From: Amycolatopsis camponoti
GTDB taxonomy: Bacteria; Actinomycetota; Actinomycetes; Mycobacteriales; Pseudonocardiaceae
Direction: 5' to 3'
DNA: 64,000 nucleotides
NCBI RefSeq assembly: GCF_902497555.1
Contig: NZ_CABVGP010000004.1
Span: forward strand, 248,001 to 312,000
The notes beneath the pieces were generated by a model that ran no database searches, was not told the origin of the DNA, and saw only the letters and a program-made list of their open reading frames with translations. Both the position numbers and the translations under genes were made by a program. Shown here one piece after another: positions 1 through 7,169 of the stretch. How positions within the stretch are numbered: the stretch's first letter is position 1; each line of letters starts with the position of its first letter.

Positions 1-455
1 GGTCCGTGCTGGTCGAGCACAGCGTCGGCATGGGCTACCTGGCGACGCTGCTGGACAACCCGGGGCACGAGTTGACCGCGGTCGAGCTGGCGCACGGGGT
101 GGTCGCCGAGGTGACGTCCGCGCAGCCGACGCTCGACCGGACGGCGACCGCGCACTACCGGCGCTGGCTCGCGAACCTCGAGGCCGAGCTCGACGAGCAC
201 GAGGCCAACCACGACGCGGGCCGGGCGGAGAAGGTGCGCACCGAGCGCGACTGGCTGCTCGGCGAGCTGTCGGCCGCCGCCGGGCTCGCGGGCCGGGTCC
301 GCGAGTTCGCGGGCGCGGAGGAGAAGGCGCGGATCGCGGTGGGCAAGGCGATCCGCCGCGCGCTGACCCGGATCGCGGCAGCGGACGCGGTGATCGGCGA
401 CGTCCTGCGCGACGGCGTCCACACCGGCACCCGCTGCTCCTACCACCCCACCTGA
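1..455 (+). CDS. C-terminal end of a large regulator-like protein (5' truncated by window)
   Basis: The frame is open to the left edge, so only about the last 151 residues are present. The start of the visible part (HSVGMGYLATLLDNPG) and the end (EKARIAVGKAIRRALTRI, then a GTRCSYHP-like tail) match the conserved C-terminal module of large actinobacterial ATPase/TPR transcriptional regulators. There it follows the ATPase and repeat region, and it usually carries a pattern of the type RARVNVTRAIRxAL. No catalytic motif lies in the visible part. The family assignment rests on recalled pattern similarity and is moderate. The gene ends at a strong stem-loop just before the convergent phospholipase gene. 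Confidence 0.5.
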   Translation, partial: SVLVEHSVGMGYLATLLDNPGHELTAVELAHGVVAEVTSAQPTLDRTATAHYRRWLANLEAELDEHEANHDAGRAEKVRTERDWLLGELSAAAGLAGRVREFAGAEEKARIAVGKAIRRALTRIAAADAVIGDVLRDGVHTGTRCSYHPT

Positions 456-458
456 CCC

Positions 459-504
459 GTCGTGAGTGAGAAACAGTGTTCTAACCCTGTTTCCCACTCA
501 CGAC
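459..504. terminator. Near-perfect stem-loop between convergent genes
   Basis: Arms 459-476 and 487-504 pair over 18 bp with one mismatch around a 10-nt loop. The element sits between the stop codons of two convergent genes, so it can act as a bidirectional terminator. The arm contains GTGAGTGAGAAACAG, and I suspect it belongs to a dispersed intergenic palindrome family of Amycolatopsis. That is recollection, not shown here, and I see no second full copy in the window. Confidence 0.75.
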
Positions 505-508
505 CGGC

Positions 509-1915
509 TTACTCGACCGCGCCGTTCTGGGTCAGCAGGTTTTGGTACCAGGCGTCGTACGGGTGGTTGGACGCCGGGTAGCTCGCCAGTGGCGTCGTCG
601 CGTCGCCCGCCGAGTCGAAGTCCCAGCCGCGGACCAGCTTGCCCGACTGGCGGGCCGAGGTGATGAACGCCGACTCCGTCGCGGTCGCGCCGTAGAACAA
701 CGCGCCCTCCTGCAGCTCCGCGCTGTCGCCCTTCTGGAACTCGTCGAACGCGACCTGCCGGTAGCGGATCCGGTCACCGGTGACGCTCGCGGTGTCCGCG
801 CGCAGGGTGTTCGACGGCGTCGGGCCGTCCGCGCCGGTCCACACCTTCACGCGCCGGGTGCCGTTGGTGGCGGTGTCCTTGGCGAACCGCGCGTCGGACG
901 TCTTGGCGTTGCCGGTCCACGCGACCGTCGTGGCCGACAGCGTGCCGGTCCACGTCCAGTTCTGGCTGCTGCTCTGGCTCTGGTGGATCTCCCGCAGGTG
1001 CGTCGCGTCGGTGAAGGCGACCGTCGGCTGGACGCCGTTGTCGTACTGGTGGCTGGCCTGCCAGGTGATCTCGCCGTCCGTGCCGAGCTTGCCGACGTGG
1101 TACCAGAGCGTGCTCGCGCCCTGCGACTGGTGGACCTCGACGAGGTCGCCGTTGTCGTTGAGCGCGACGGCCGGGGTCTGGCCGCTGTCGTACTTCCCGT
1201 GCCGCAGCCAGGTGACGCGGCCGTCGGCGCCGTAGGTCCCGGTCCAGTACCAGAGCGCGCCACCGCCGGAGTCGTGCACCTCGACGACCTGGCCACGGCC
1301 GTTGAGCGCGACGGCCGGGTGGTACCCGACGTCCCGCTTGTACTCGCTGCGGCTGCCGCCGTCGCCCGAGAGCAGCGGCAGCACGCGCCCGCGCAGCGCG
1401 TCCACGGTCGGCGAGCCGGCCGGGTAGTCCTGGGCGCGCAGCAGCCGGCTGCCGAAGACCGACTCCAGCTCCTGGTTGACCGCGACGAGGTTGCCCTCCG
1501 CGAAGTTCGCGTTGTCGGTCAGGTTGTCCTTGAGGTCGAGCATGACGACGATCGGCGCGGCCGTCGGGTGCGCCGCCGACCACGTGTTCACGGTGGCCAG
1601 CCAGTCCCGCAGGTTGTTCGACGCCGGGTTGCCGCCGCTGTGGTCGACGGCGTTGCCGGGCGAGTCGTGCCCGACGCCGTAGTCGTGGTTCGTGGCGTAG
1701 CCGTTGTCGTGGATGTCGTACTCGATGAACCGGACGCCGTGGTCGAGCTGGTAGGCGATCGAGTTCTTCGCGCCGTCGACGCTGCCCGAATAGCTGTTGT
1801 GCGTCGCGCGGAAGACCGACGAGGTGAACGGCGGGCTCGCGGCTTCGGCTGTTCCGCCGGTCAGCAGCGCGGCGGTGGTCAGAGCGGTGACGGCCAGAGC
1901 GGGCAGTCGGGTCAT
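509..1915 (-). CDS. Secreted PI-PLC-like phosphodiesterase with three inserted beta repeats
   Basis: 468 aa with a Sec signal peptide (residues 1-26, cleavage after AEA). The mature N-terminus carries the PI-PLC X-domain pattern: ATHNSY with His39, FIEYDIHD with acidic residues 65-67, and a second His in VGHDSPGN near 83. Residues about 190-340 are three roughly 49-residue repeats with the core PAVALNxxGxxVEVHxSxG..LWY. The C-terminal part (GWDFDS, YDAWYQN) resumes the phospholipase-like fold. The family cleaves phosphodiester headgroups of phosphoinositides or related lipids outside the cell, but the substrate is not evident here. ATG start chosen because it begins the signal peptide. A stem-loop follows the gene. 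Confidence 0.8.
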   Translation of the reverse strand: MTRLPALAVTALTTAALLTGGTAEAASPPFTSSVFRATHNSYSGSVDGAKNSIAYQLDHGVRFIEYDIHDNGYATNHDYGVGHDSPGNAVDHSGGNPASNNLRDWLATVNTWSAAHPTAAPIVVMLDLKDNLTDNANFAEGNLVAVNQELESVFGSRLLRAQDYPAGSPTVDALRGRVLPLLSGDGGSRSEYKRDVGYHPAVALNGRGQVVEVHDSGGGALWYWTGTYGADGRVTWLRHGKYDSGQTPAVALNDNGDLVEVHQSQGASTLWYHVGKLGTDGEITWQASHQYDNGVQPTVAFTDATHLREIHQSQSSSQNWTWTGTLSATTVAWTGNAKTSDARFAKDTATNGTRRVKVWTGADGPTPSNTLRADTASVTGDRIRYRQVAFDEFQKGDSAELQEGALFYGATATESAFITSARQSGKLVRGWDFDSAGDATTPLASYPASNHPYDAWYQNLLTQNGAVE

Positions 1916-1965
1916 CCTCGGGTCCTCACGTCGGGAGCGGGGCGGTCCCCATCCTGGCCCGCGCG

Positions 1966-2005
1966 GTGGAACCGCGGGTGGAACGTCGTGGAACGCGAGT
2001 GGAAC
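1966..2005. promoter_or_regulatory. Four helically phased GTGGAAC direct repeats
   Basis: GTGGAAC occurs at 1966, 1978, 1988 and 1999, a spacing of 12, 10 and 11 nt or about one helical turn. The array lies in the divergent region between the phospholipase gene (start 1915) and the LppU-like gene (start 2047). GGAAC is also the -35 core of several ECF sigma promoters, so this could be a regulator array or tandem promoter elements. Confidence 0.5.
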
Positions 2006-2046
2006 GCCTAGAAGGCGACAGAGGGACGTTCGAGGGAGGAAACGCC

Positions 2047-2490
2047 ATGACCCAGACCGGTGGACCCCAATACCCCGACCCGACGCGGCCGGTGCCGCCG
2101 CAGGCCGGGATGCCGCAGGCCGGAATGCCCGGGCCGCCCCAGCCGCCCGCCGCGCCGAAGAAGTCGAAGCGGCGGCAGAAGATCGTGCTCACCGTGTTCC
2201 TGATCGTCGTCGCCGGGATCCTCGCGCTCGTCTGGGTGGCCACCCGGTCCAACGGCGAGAACGCCCAGGTCGGCAACTGTGTCACCGAAAGCGGCGAGAA
2301 CTACGTGAAGATCGTCGACTGCGGCACGCCCGAGGCGACGCTCAAGGTCGTCGCGCGCGTCGAGGACAAGACCCAGATCGAAGCGCAGATCAGCGCGTGC
2401 ACGCCGTACCCGGACGCCGACTCGGTGTTCTGGGAGGGCAAGGAAGGCGAGACCGGCGTCGTGCTCTGCCTGGCGAAGACCGGCAAGTAG
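2047..2490 (+). CDS. LppU/SCO3897-like single-pass membrane protein
   Basis: 147 aa. The start is the ATG preceded by GGGAGGAAACGCC. A longer frame from 1966 runs through the repeat array and lacks a ribosome site. Residues 1-38 are proline/glycine-rich and cytoplasmic, ending in basic KKSKRRQK. One membrane helix follows (about 41-60), then an extracytoplasmic domain with the spaced cysteines of the LppU family (GNCVTESG, IVDCGTPEA, SACTPYPDAD, VVLCLAK), probably in disulfides. The family is common in actinomycetes and its function is unknown. The next gene starts only 4 nt downstream, so the two are probably cotranscribed. Confidence 0.75.
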   Translation: MTQTGGPQYPDPTRPVPPQAGMPQAGMPGPPQPPAAPKKSKRRQKIVLTVFLIVVAGILALVWVATRSNGENAQVGNCVTESGENYVKIVDCGTPEATLKVVARVEDKTQIEAQISACTPYPDADSVFWEGKEGETGVVLCLAKTGK

Positions 2491-2494
2491 CCCG

Positions 2495-3100
2495 ATGGCG
2501 GGCGGGAAGTTCTCGTTCACCGGCTCCGGCGAGGTCCGCGTCTCCAGCGGCGGGCGCACGCTCGCCGCGGCGGGCGACGTGATCGTGATCGGTGACCGGG
2601 TCTTCCGGCTGGCCGAAGTGGACCGGGTCGCCTACCACGCGGCGGCCCGGCCGCACCAGGCCAGCTACGCGCTGGGCCTCGCCCGCGGCCCGGTGCGGAG
2701 CCGGTTCGTGTTCGACGCCTTCCGCCGCGGCAGCGAGCTCGAAGACGCGCGTGAGACGTGGCGGCGGCTGGTCGAGCTGGTCGAATCGGCGGCCTGCCCG
2801 CGGATCGCGCGGGCCGCGGTCGACGCGATCGCGGCGGGCGCCACCGCCCGGTTCGGCGGGGGTGGGCACCCGCGGATCGACGCGGACGCCGAGGGACTGC
2901 GCCGGCGGCGGTGGTTCGCGCCGAAGGTGCCGTGGGCCGGCGTGCTCGGCACCGACCTGCGCGCGGGTCAGGTGCGCGTGTGGACGGGCGGTCCGGAGCC
3001 GGAGCTGGTCGCCGCGATGGCCGGCTGGAACGCGGTGGTCCTGCCGCGCGTCATAGGAATGATGGTGGCCCAGGAAAAAGAATCACCGGAAAGTCGATGA
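2495..3100 (+). CDS. Hypothetical protein, 201 aa
   Basis: I do not recognise a family. The protein begins with a short beta-rich segment (GKFSFTGSGEVRVSSGG, VIVIGDRVFRLAEVDRVAY) resembling the small PH-like or bacterial PH folds of membrane-associated actinobacterial proteins. A helical region of about 100 residues rich in Arg and Ala follows. No signal peptide or membrane segment is visible. ATG start, 4 nt after the LppU-like gene, suggesting a two-gene operon. It ends before an AT-richer regulatory gap. Confidence 0.65.
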   Translation: MAGGKFSFTGSGEVRVSSGGRTLAAAGDVIVIGDRVFRLAEVDRVAYHAAARPHQASYALGLARGPVRSRFVFDAFRRGSELEDARETWRRLVELVESAACPRIARAAVDAIAAGATARFGGGGHPRIDADAEGLRRRRWFAPKVPWAGVLGTDLRAGQVRVWTGGPEPELVAAMAGWNAVVLPRVIGMMVAQEKESPESR

Positions 3101-3299
3101 TAACGGTATTCCGGCAATGGCCGGTAAATGCTCACGGAAAGGGAGATCGACTGTCCGTTGTGTCGCATTCGCCCGACCGTTCATCGATTTATGCCAAATC
3201 GCCGCGCGGATTCGGTACTTGGCCGGGCTCCGCGTGTTCATTATCCGAGGAACGGTTGTGCGCGGGCACCGGAAAAGCCCGTGAGGGGTTGGGGAGGCA
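3101..3299. other. AT-richer leader region of the LuxR-type regulator
   Basis: This 199-bp gap is clearly less GC-rich than its surroundings and has no convincing ORF. It should hold the promoter of the large regulator at 3300. TTGGCC at 3219 with TTATCC at 3241 is a weak -35/-10 candidate. I found no long palindrome. Confidence 0.4.
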
Positions 3300-5876
3300 G
3301 TGGGTGTGGCGAACGACTGGCCGCTGGTCGGCCGCGAACAGGAGCTGGCGTTCGCGCGCCGTGCGCTGGCCGATCCGGAGGTCTGCGGCCTGCTGCTGAC
3401 CGGGCGCGCCGGGGCCGGGAAGACCCGGCTGGCGAAGACCCTGCTGGCCGAGCTGGCCGGCGACGGGGCACGCACGCACTGGGTGCGCGCGATGTCTTCG
3501 GCGTCGACCATCCCGTTCGGCGCGTTCGCCCACCTGCTGCCCGGCAGCGCGGACGGCTCGGGGGACCGCGCGCACCGGCTCAACCAGGTCGCCGGTCACC
3601 TCACGCGCGGTGCGGAGGGGCGCCGGCTGATCCTGTGCGTCGACGACGCGCACCTGCTCGACGACCTGTCCGCCACGCTGGTGCACCAGCTGGCCGCGAC
3701 CGCGTCGGCGTTCGTGCTCGTGATCGCGCCGCACGGCGTGAGCGTGCCGGACCCGGTCTTCGCGATGTGGAAGGACCGCGTCGCCGAGCGTCTGGACGTC
3801 GGCGAGCTGACCCGTCCGCAGACCACCGAGCTGATCACCGCGGCACTCGGCGGGCGGCTCGACGACGGCGCCGAGCACCGGCTGTGGGGCCTGACGCTGG
3901 GCAACCCGCTGTTCTTGCGGGAGCTCATCCAGGGTGGGCTCGACAGCGGCTCGTTGTCGGCCGAGGACGGCGTGTGGCGGTGGAGCGGCGCCCTGATGGC
4001 GACCCCGCGGCTGGTCGAGCTGATCGAAACCCGCACCGACCGGGTCGACGCCGACGAGCGGCGGCTGCTGGAACTGCTCGCCTTCGGGGAGCCGCTGGGC
4101 AGCGAGCCGCTGGTGCGCCTGGGTGCCGGGCGCGTCCTCGCCTCGATGGAGCAGGCCGGGCTGGTCGTTTCCGAACGGACCGGGCGGCGGCTGAACGTCC
4201 GCCTCGCGCACCCGCTCTACGCCGACGTGATCCGGCGCCGGACGTCGCCGCTGCGCCAGCGCGACACCTACCGGATCCTCGCGCAGACCCTGGATCTCAC
4301 CGGCGCCCGGCGCGCCGAGGACAAGCCGCGGCTGGTGCGGTGGCGGCTGGCCGCCGGGCTCCAGACGGACCCGCAGCTGGTCCGGGCGGCGGCGGAGACG
4401 TTGCTGCGCAAGGACTTCCCGCAGGCCGAGCAGCTGGCCGCCGAAGCCGTCCGGATGGGCGGCGGCTTCGGCGCGAAGTTCCTGCTCGCCCAGGTCCGGG
4501 TGGCCGGCGGCCGGCACGCCGACGCCGACTCGCTGCTGGCCGAGCTGGCGGGTGAAACGGTGTCGGACGCGCAGCACGCCCGCGTCGCCGCGACCCGGGC
4601 CCGGAACCTGGCGTTCGGCCTCGACCGCTTCGAGGAGGCCGCCGGCGTCCTGGACACGGCCGAGACGGCGGTGTCCGGCGCTTCGGCCGCGGACGAGCTG
4701 GCGACGGCCCGGGCGGCCTTGCGGGCGGCGGCGGGTGCGTCACGCGAGGCGCTGGACCTGCTCGGGCCGGTGCTGGACCGCAACCGCCGCGGCGACGCGC
4801 TCCGGCTCGCGGCGCTGGTGGTCGCGGCCGGGGCACTGGCGTCGACCGGGCGGACGGAGGCGTGCCTCGGCGTCGTCGACGAGGGCCTGGAGATCGCGTC
4901 CCGGATTTCGGACGCTTTCGCGCCGGGGGCGCGGGTCCGGCTGGAGCACGCCCGGATCGTCGCGCTGTGCCGGGCCGGTCGCCTCGAGGAGGCCGAAGAC
5001 CGGGCCGGGGACGACTACCGGGACGCGGTCCGCGACCGGTGGGGACCGGCGGTCGCGGGCGCGGCGGCGTCGCTCGGGACGGTCGCGCTCGCCTACGGCA
5101 ACGTCCGCGGCGCGATCCGCTGGCTGCGGGAGGCCCTCGCCGCCGACGCGCACGACCAGCCGCACGAGTTCCGCCCCGCCGTCGCCGCGGCGCTGGTCCG
5201 GGCGACGGCGATGAGCGGCCGGGTGGCCGAGCCGCTCGGCGACTGGGACGGCGCGTGGGTGGCCGCGGCGCGGGGCGAACTGTCCCGGGCTCTGCAGCTG
5301 GGTGCCTCCGCTGCCTCGGCCGCCTCGGAAGACGGCAGGCTCGCGATCGCCGCCGAGATCCGCCACGACCTGGTCCGGTTCGGGGGCTCGCCCGGCGCGA
5401 TCCCTTCCGCGGGCGGGATGGCAGAGCTGTACGCGGCGCACGCGTCGGCCGTTTCGGACGGTGCGGCGCTGGACGCGGTGGCGTCGTCGTTCGCCGACGC
5501 GGGTGCGCGGCTGCTGGCGGCGGAGGCTTCGGCCGAGGCGGCGCGGGTGTACCGCGTGGAGGGCAAGAACGGCAGCGCGGCGATGTCGGCCCAGCGCGCG
5601 CGGGCGTGGCTGGCGTCCTGTGAGGACGCTGCGACGCCGGCTCTTTCGTCGCTGGAGACACCGTTGGACCTGACGGTCCGGGAGCTGGAGATCGCCCGCT
5701 TGGTGGCGACGGGCTTGACGAGCCGCGCGGTAGCGGACCGGTTGGTGGTGTCGGTGCGCACGGTCGACAACGTGCTGCACGGGGTTTACGCGAAGCTGGG
5801 TATTTCCGGGCGCCGCGAGCTGGCTTCGGTGGTGGGCCCGCTGGTGTCGGGGAGTAGTCCCGGCGACGGCCCTTAG
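3300..5876 (+). CDS. LuxR-family STAND ATPase regulator (IniR-like)
   Basis: 858 aa, a large ATP-binding LuxR (MalT/LAL) regulator. Walker A is GRAGAGKT (35-42) and Walker B is LCVDDAH (about 112-118). A long alpha-helical TPR-like region follows, and a C-terminal LuxR helix-turn-helix (LTVRELEIARLVATGLTSRAVAD, then TVDNVLHGVYAKLGI) occupies about 790-850. GTG start after GGGGAGGCA. Such proteins bind a ligand through the helical repeats and activate transcription on ATP binding. It lies 130 nt upstream of iniA/iniC-like genes, the position and size class of Mycobacterium tuberculosis IniR (Rv0339c), which controls iniBAC. I infer it regulates the 6.0-13.3 kb operon. Confidence 0.85.
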   Translation: MGVANDWPLVGREQELAFARRALADPEVCGLLLTGRAGAGKTRLAKTLLAELAGDGARTHWVRAMSSASTIPFGAFAHLLPGSADGSGDRAHRLNQVAGHLTRGAEGRRLILCVDDAHLLDDLSATLVHQLAATASAFVLVIAPHGVSVPDPVFAMWKDRVAERLDVGELTRPQTTELITAALGGRLDDGAEHRLWGLTLGNPLFLRELIQGGLDSGSLSAEDGVWRWSGALMATPRLVELIETRTDRVDADERRLLELLAFGEPLGSEPLVRLGAGRVLASMEQAGLVVSERTGRRLNVRLAHPLYADVIRRRTSPLRQRDTYRILAQTLDLTGARRAEDKPRLVRWRLAAGLQTDPQLVRAAAETLLRKDFPQAEQLAAEAVRMGGGFGAKFLLAQVRVAGGRHADADSLLAELAGETVSDAQHARVAATRARNLAFGLDRFEEAAGVLDTAETAVSGASAADELATARAALRAAAGASREALDLLGPVLDRNRRGDALRLAALVVAAGALASTGRTEACLGVVDEGLEIASRISDAFAPGARVRLEHARIVALCRAGRLEEAEDRAGDDYRDAVRDRWGPAVAGAAASLGTVALAYGNVRGAIRWLREALAADAHDQPHEFRPAVAAALVRATAMSGRVAEPLGDWDGAWVAAARGELSRALQLGASAASAASEDGRLAIAAEIRHDLVRFGGSPGAIPSAGGMAELYAAHASAVSDGAALDAVASSFADAGARLLAAEASAEAARVYRVEGKNGSAAMSAQRARAWLASCEDAATPALSSLETPLDLTVRELEIARLVATGLTSRAVADRLVVSVRTVDNVLHGVYAKLGISGRRELASVVGPLVSGSSPGDGP

Positions 5877-5906
5877 GTAGTCCGAGCGCTCGACGGCGGC
5901 AAAGCC

Positions 5907-5922
5907 GAGTAGGCCGCTACTC
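5907..5922. promoter_or_regulatory. Palindrome upstream of the ini-like operon
   Basis: GAGTAG-gccg-CTACTC is a perfect 6+6 inverted repeat about 85 nt before the repeat-protein start. The related half-site GTAGTCC occurs twice just upstream (about 5855 and 5877). It is a plausible binding site for the LuxR-type regulator encoded immediately upstream, but binding is inferred. Confidence 0.45.
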
Positions 5923-6006
5923 ATGACCCGGGCGCCGATCGGCCCAAGACTGGATGACAACGGAGGGGCGAGGGCTTCACCGATCCGAATGTCAGGAGTG
6001 CACAAG

Positions 6007-7134
6007 ATGACGACTTCATCCGGCAATCAGTTCAACGAGCAGGCTTCGGCCGGTGGCGGCGGGGACATCTTCCAGAACGAGCAGGGTTCGGGTGGTTCCG
6101 GGGGGAACCAGTTCAACGAGCAGGCCTCGACGGACGGTCGCGGTGGCGACATCTTCCAGAACCAGCAGGGTTCCGGCGGTCACGGTGGGAACCAGTTCAA
6201 CGAGCAGGCCTCCTCGGGTGGTCGTGGGGACATCTTCCAGAACGAGCAGGGCTCGGGTGGCCACGGGGGCAATCAGTTCAACGAGCAGGCCTCCTCGGGT
6301 GGTCGTGGGGACATCTTCCAGAACGAGCAGGGCTCGGGTGGCCACGGGGGCAATCAGTTCAACGAGCAGGCCTCCTCGGGTGGTCGCGGCGACATCTTCC
6401 AGAACGAGCAAGGCTCCGGCCGCGGCGGCAACCAGTTCAACGAGCAGGCGTCCGCCGGCCACCACGGTGACGTGTTCCAGAACGAGCAGGGCTCGGGCGG
6501 GCACGGCGGCAACCAGTTCAACGAACAAGCCTCGACCGGCGGTCGCGGCGTGGGAGACATCTTCCAGAACGAGCAGGGCTCGGGCGGTCACGGTGGGAAC
6601 CAGTTCAACGAGCAGGCTTCCACGGGCGGTCACGGGAGCATCTTCCAGAACGAGCAGGGCTCGGGCGGTCACGGTGGGAACCAGTTCAACGAGCAGGCTT
6701 CCACGGGCGGTCACGGGAGCATCTTCCAGAACGAGCAGGGCTCGGGCGGTCACGGTGGGAACCAGTTCAACGAGCAGGCTTCGACCGGTGGGCGTGGGGA
6801 CATCTTCCAGAACGAGCAGGGCTCGGGCGGTCACGGTGGGAACCAGTTCAACGAGCAGGCTTCCACGGGCGGTCACGGGAGCATCTTCCAGAACGAGCAG
6901 GGTTCCGGCGGTCACGGTGGGAACCAGTTCAACGAGCAGGCTTCCACGGGCGGTCACGGCAACATCTTCCAGAACGAGCAGGGCTCGGCCGGTCACGGCG
7001 GAAACCAGTTCAACGAGCAGGCGTCCACCGAGCACCACGGCCACGAGAGCCACGAGCACGAGCACCACCACGCCGGCGGTCACCACCAGGACCACCACGA
7101 CGAGCACCACCACCACGACGCCGACCACTACTGA
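6007..7134 (+). CDS. Q/N/G-rich tandem-repeat protein with His-rich tail, iniB position
   Basis: 375 aa. After MTTSSG there are twelve complete repeats of about 27 residues (NQFNEQAS-TGGHG-SIFQNEQGS-GGHGG) and a thirteenth half repeat. A tail of about 35 residues is mostly His, Glu and Asp. Each unit has two half repeats sharing the core NEQ[A/G]S, separated by glycine turns. Short polar strands joined by Gly-rich turns suggest a beta-solenoid or amyloid-like polymer, and the tail suggests metal binding. No signal peptide or membrane helix is visible. The start is the ATG at 6007, 11 nt after CAGGAG; in-frame upstream ATGs (5923, 5989) lack a ribosome site. It occupies the place of iniB, which in mycobacteria encodes an unrelated-looking Gly/Asn-rich protein. 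Function unknown. Confidence 0.85.
   Translation: MTTSSGNQFNEQASAGGGGDIFQNEQGSGGSGGNQFNEQASTDGRGGDIFQNQQGSGGHGGNQFNEQASSGGRGDIFQNEQGSGGHGGNQFNEQASSGGRGDIFQNEQGSGGHGGNQFNEQASSGGRGDIFQNEQGSGRGGNQFNEQASAGHHGDVFQNEQGSGGHGGNQFNEQASTGGRGVGDIFQNEQGSGGHGGNQFNEQASTGGHGSIFQNEQGSGGHGGNQFNEQASTGGHGSIFQNEQGSGGHGGNQFNEQASTGGRGDIFQNEQGSGGHGGNQFNEQASTGGHGSIFQNEQGSGGHGGNQFNEQASTGGHGNIFQNEQGSAGHGGNQFNEQASTEHHGHESHEHEHHHAGGHHQDHHDEHHHHDADHY
6025..7026 (+). repeat. Tandem 81-bp coding repeats (12 full plus half)
   Basis: The repeats of the protein at 6007 are also DNA repeats of mostly 81 bp. Consecutive units between about 6580 and 6780 are almost base-for-base identical, while units 5 to 7 differ in length (26 and 29 residues). 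This implies recent expansion by slippage or unequal recombination, and copy number may vary between strains. Assembly collapse is possible here. Confidence 0.9.
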
Positions 7135-7169
7135 GCCGGCGAAGAACAGTAAGGAATGAAGGAGCGGTC

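Noticed and set aside
6025..7026. Tandem repeats taken as a possible CRISPR array
   Set aside because: Units are in frame, about 81 bp, lack unique spacers and encode a continuous protein.
6016..7128. Long minus-strand open frame reading as a Leu/Val repeat protein opposite the Q/N-rich repeats
   Set aside because: It is the mirror of the plus-strand tandem repeat; openness follows from the repetitive codons, and the plus-strand frame has the ribosome site and operon context.
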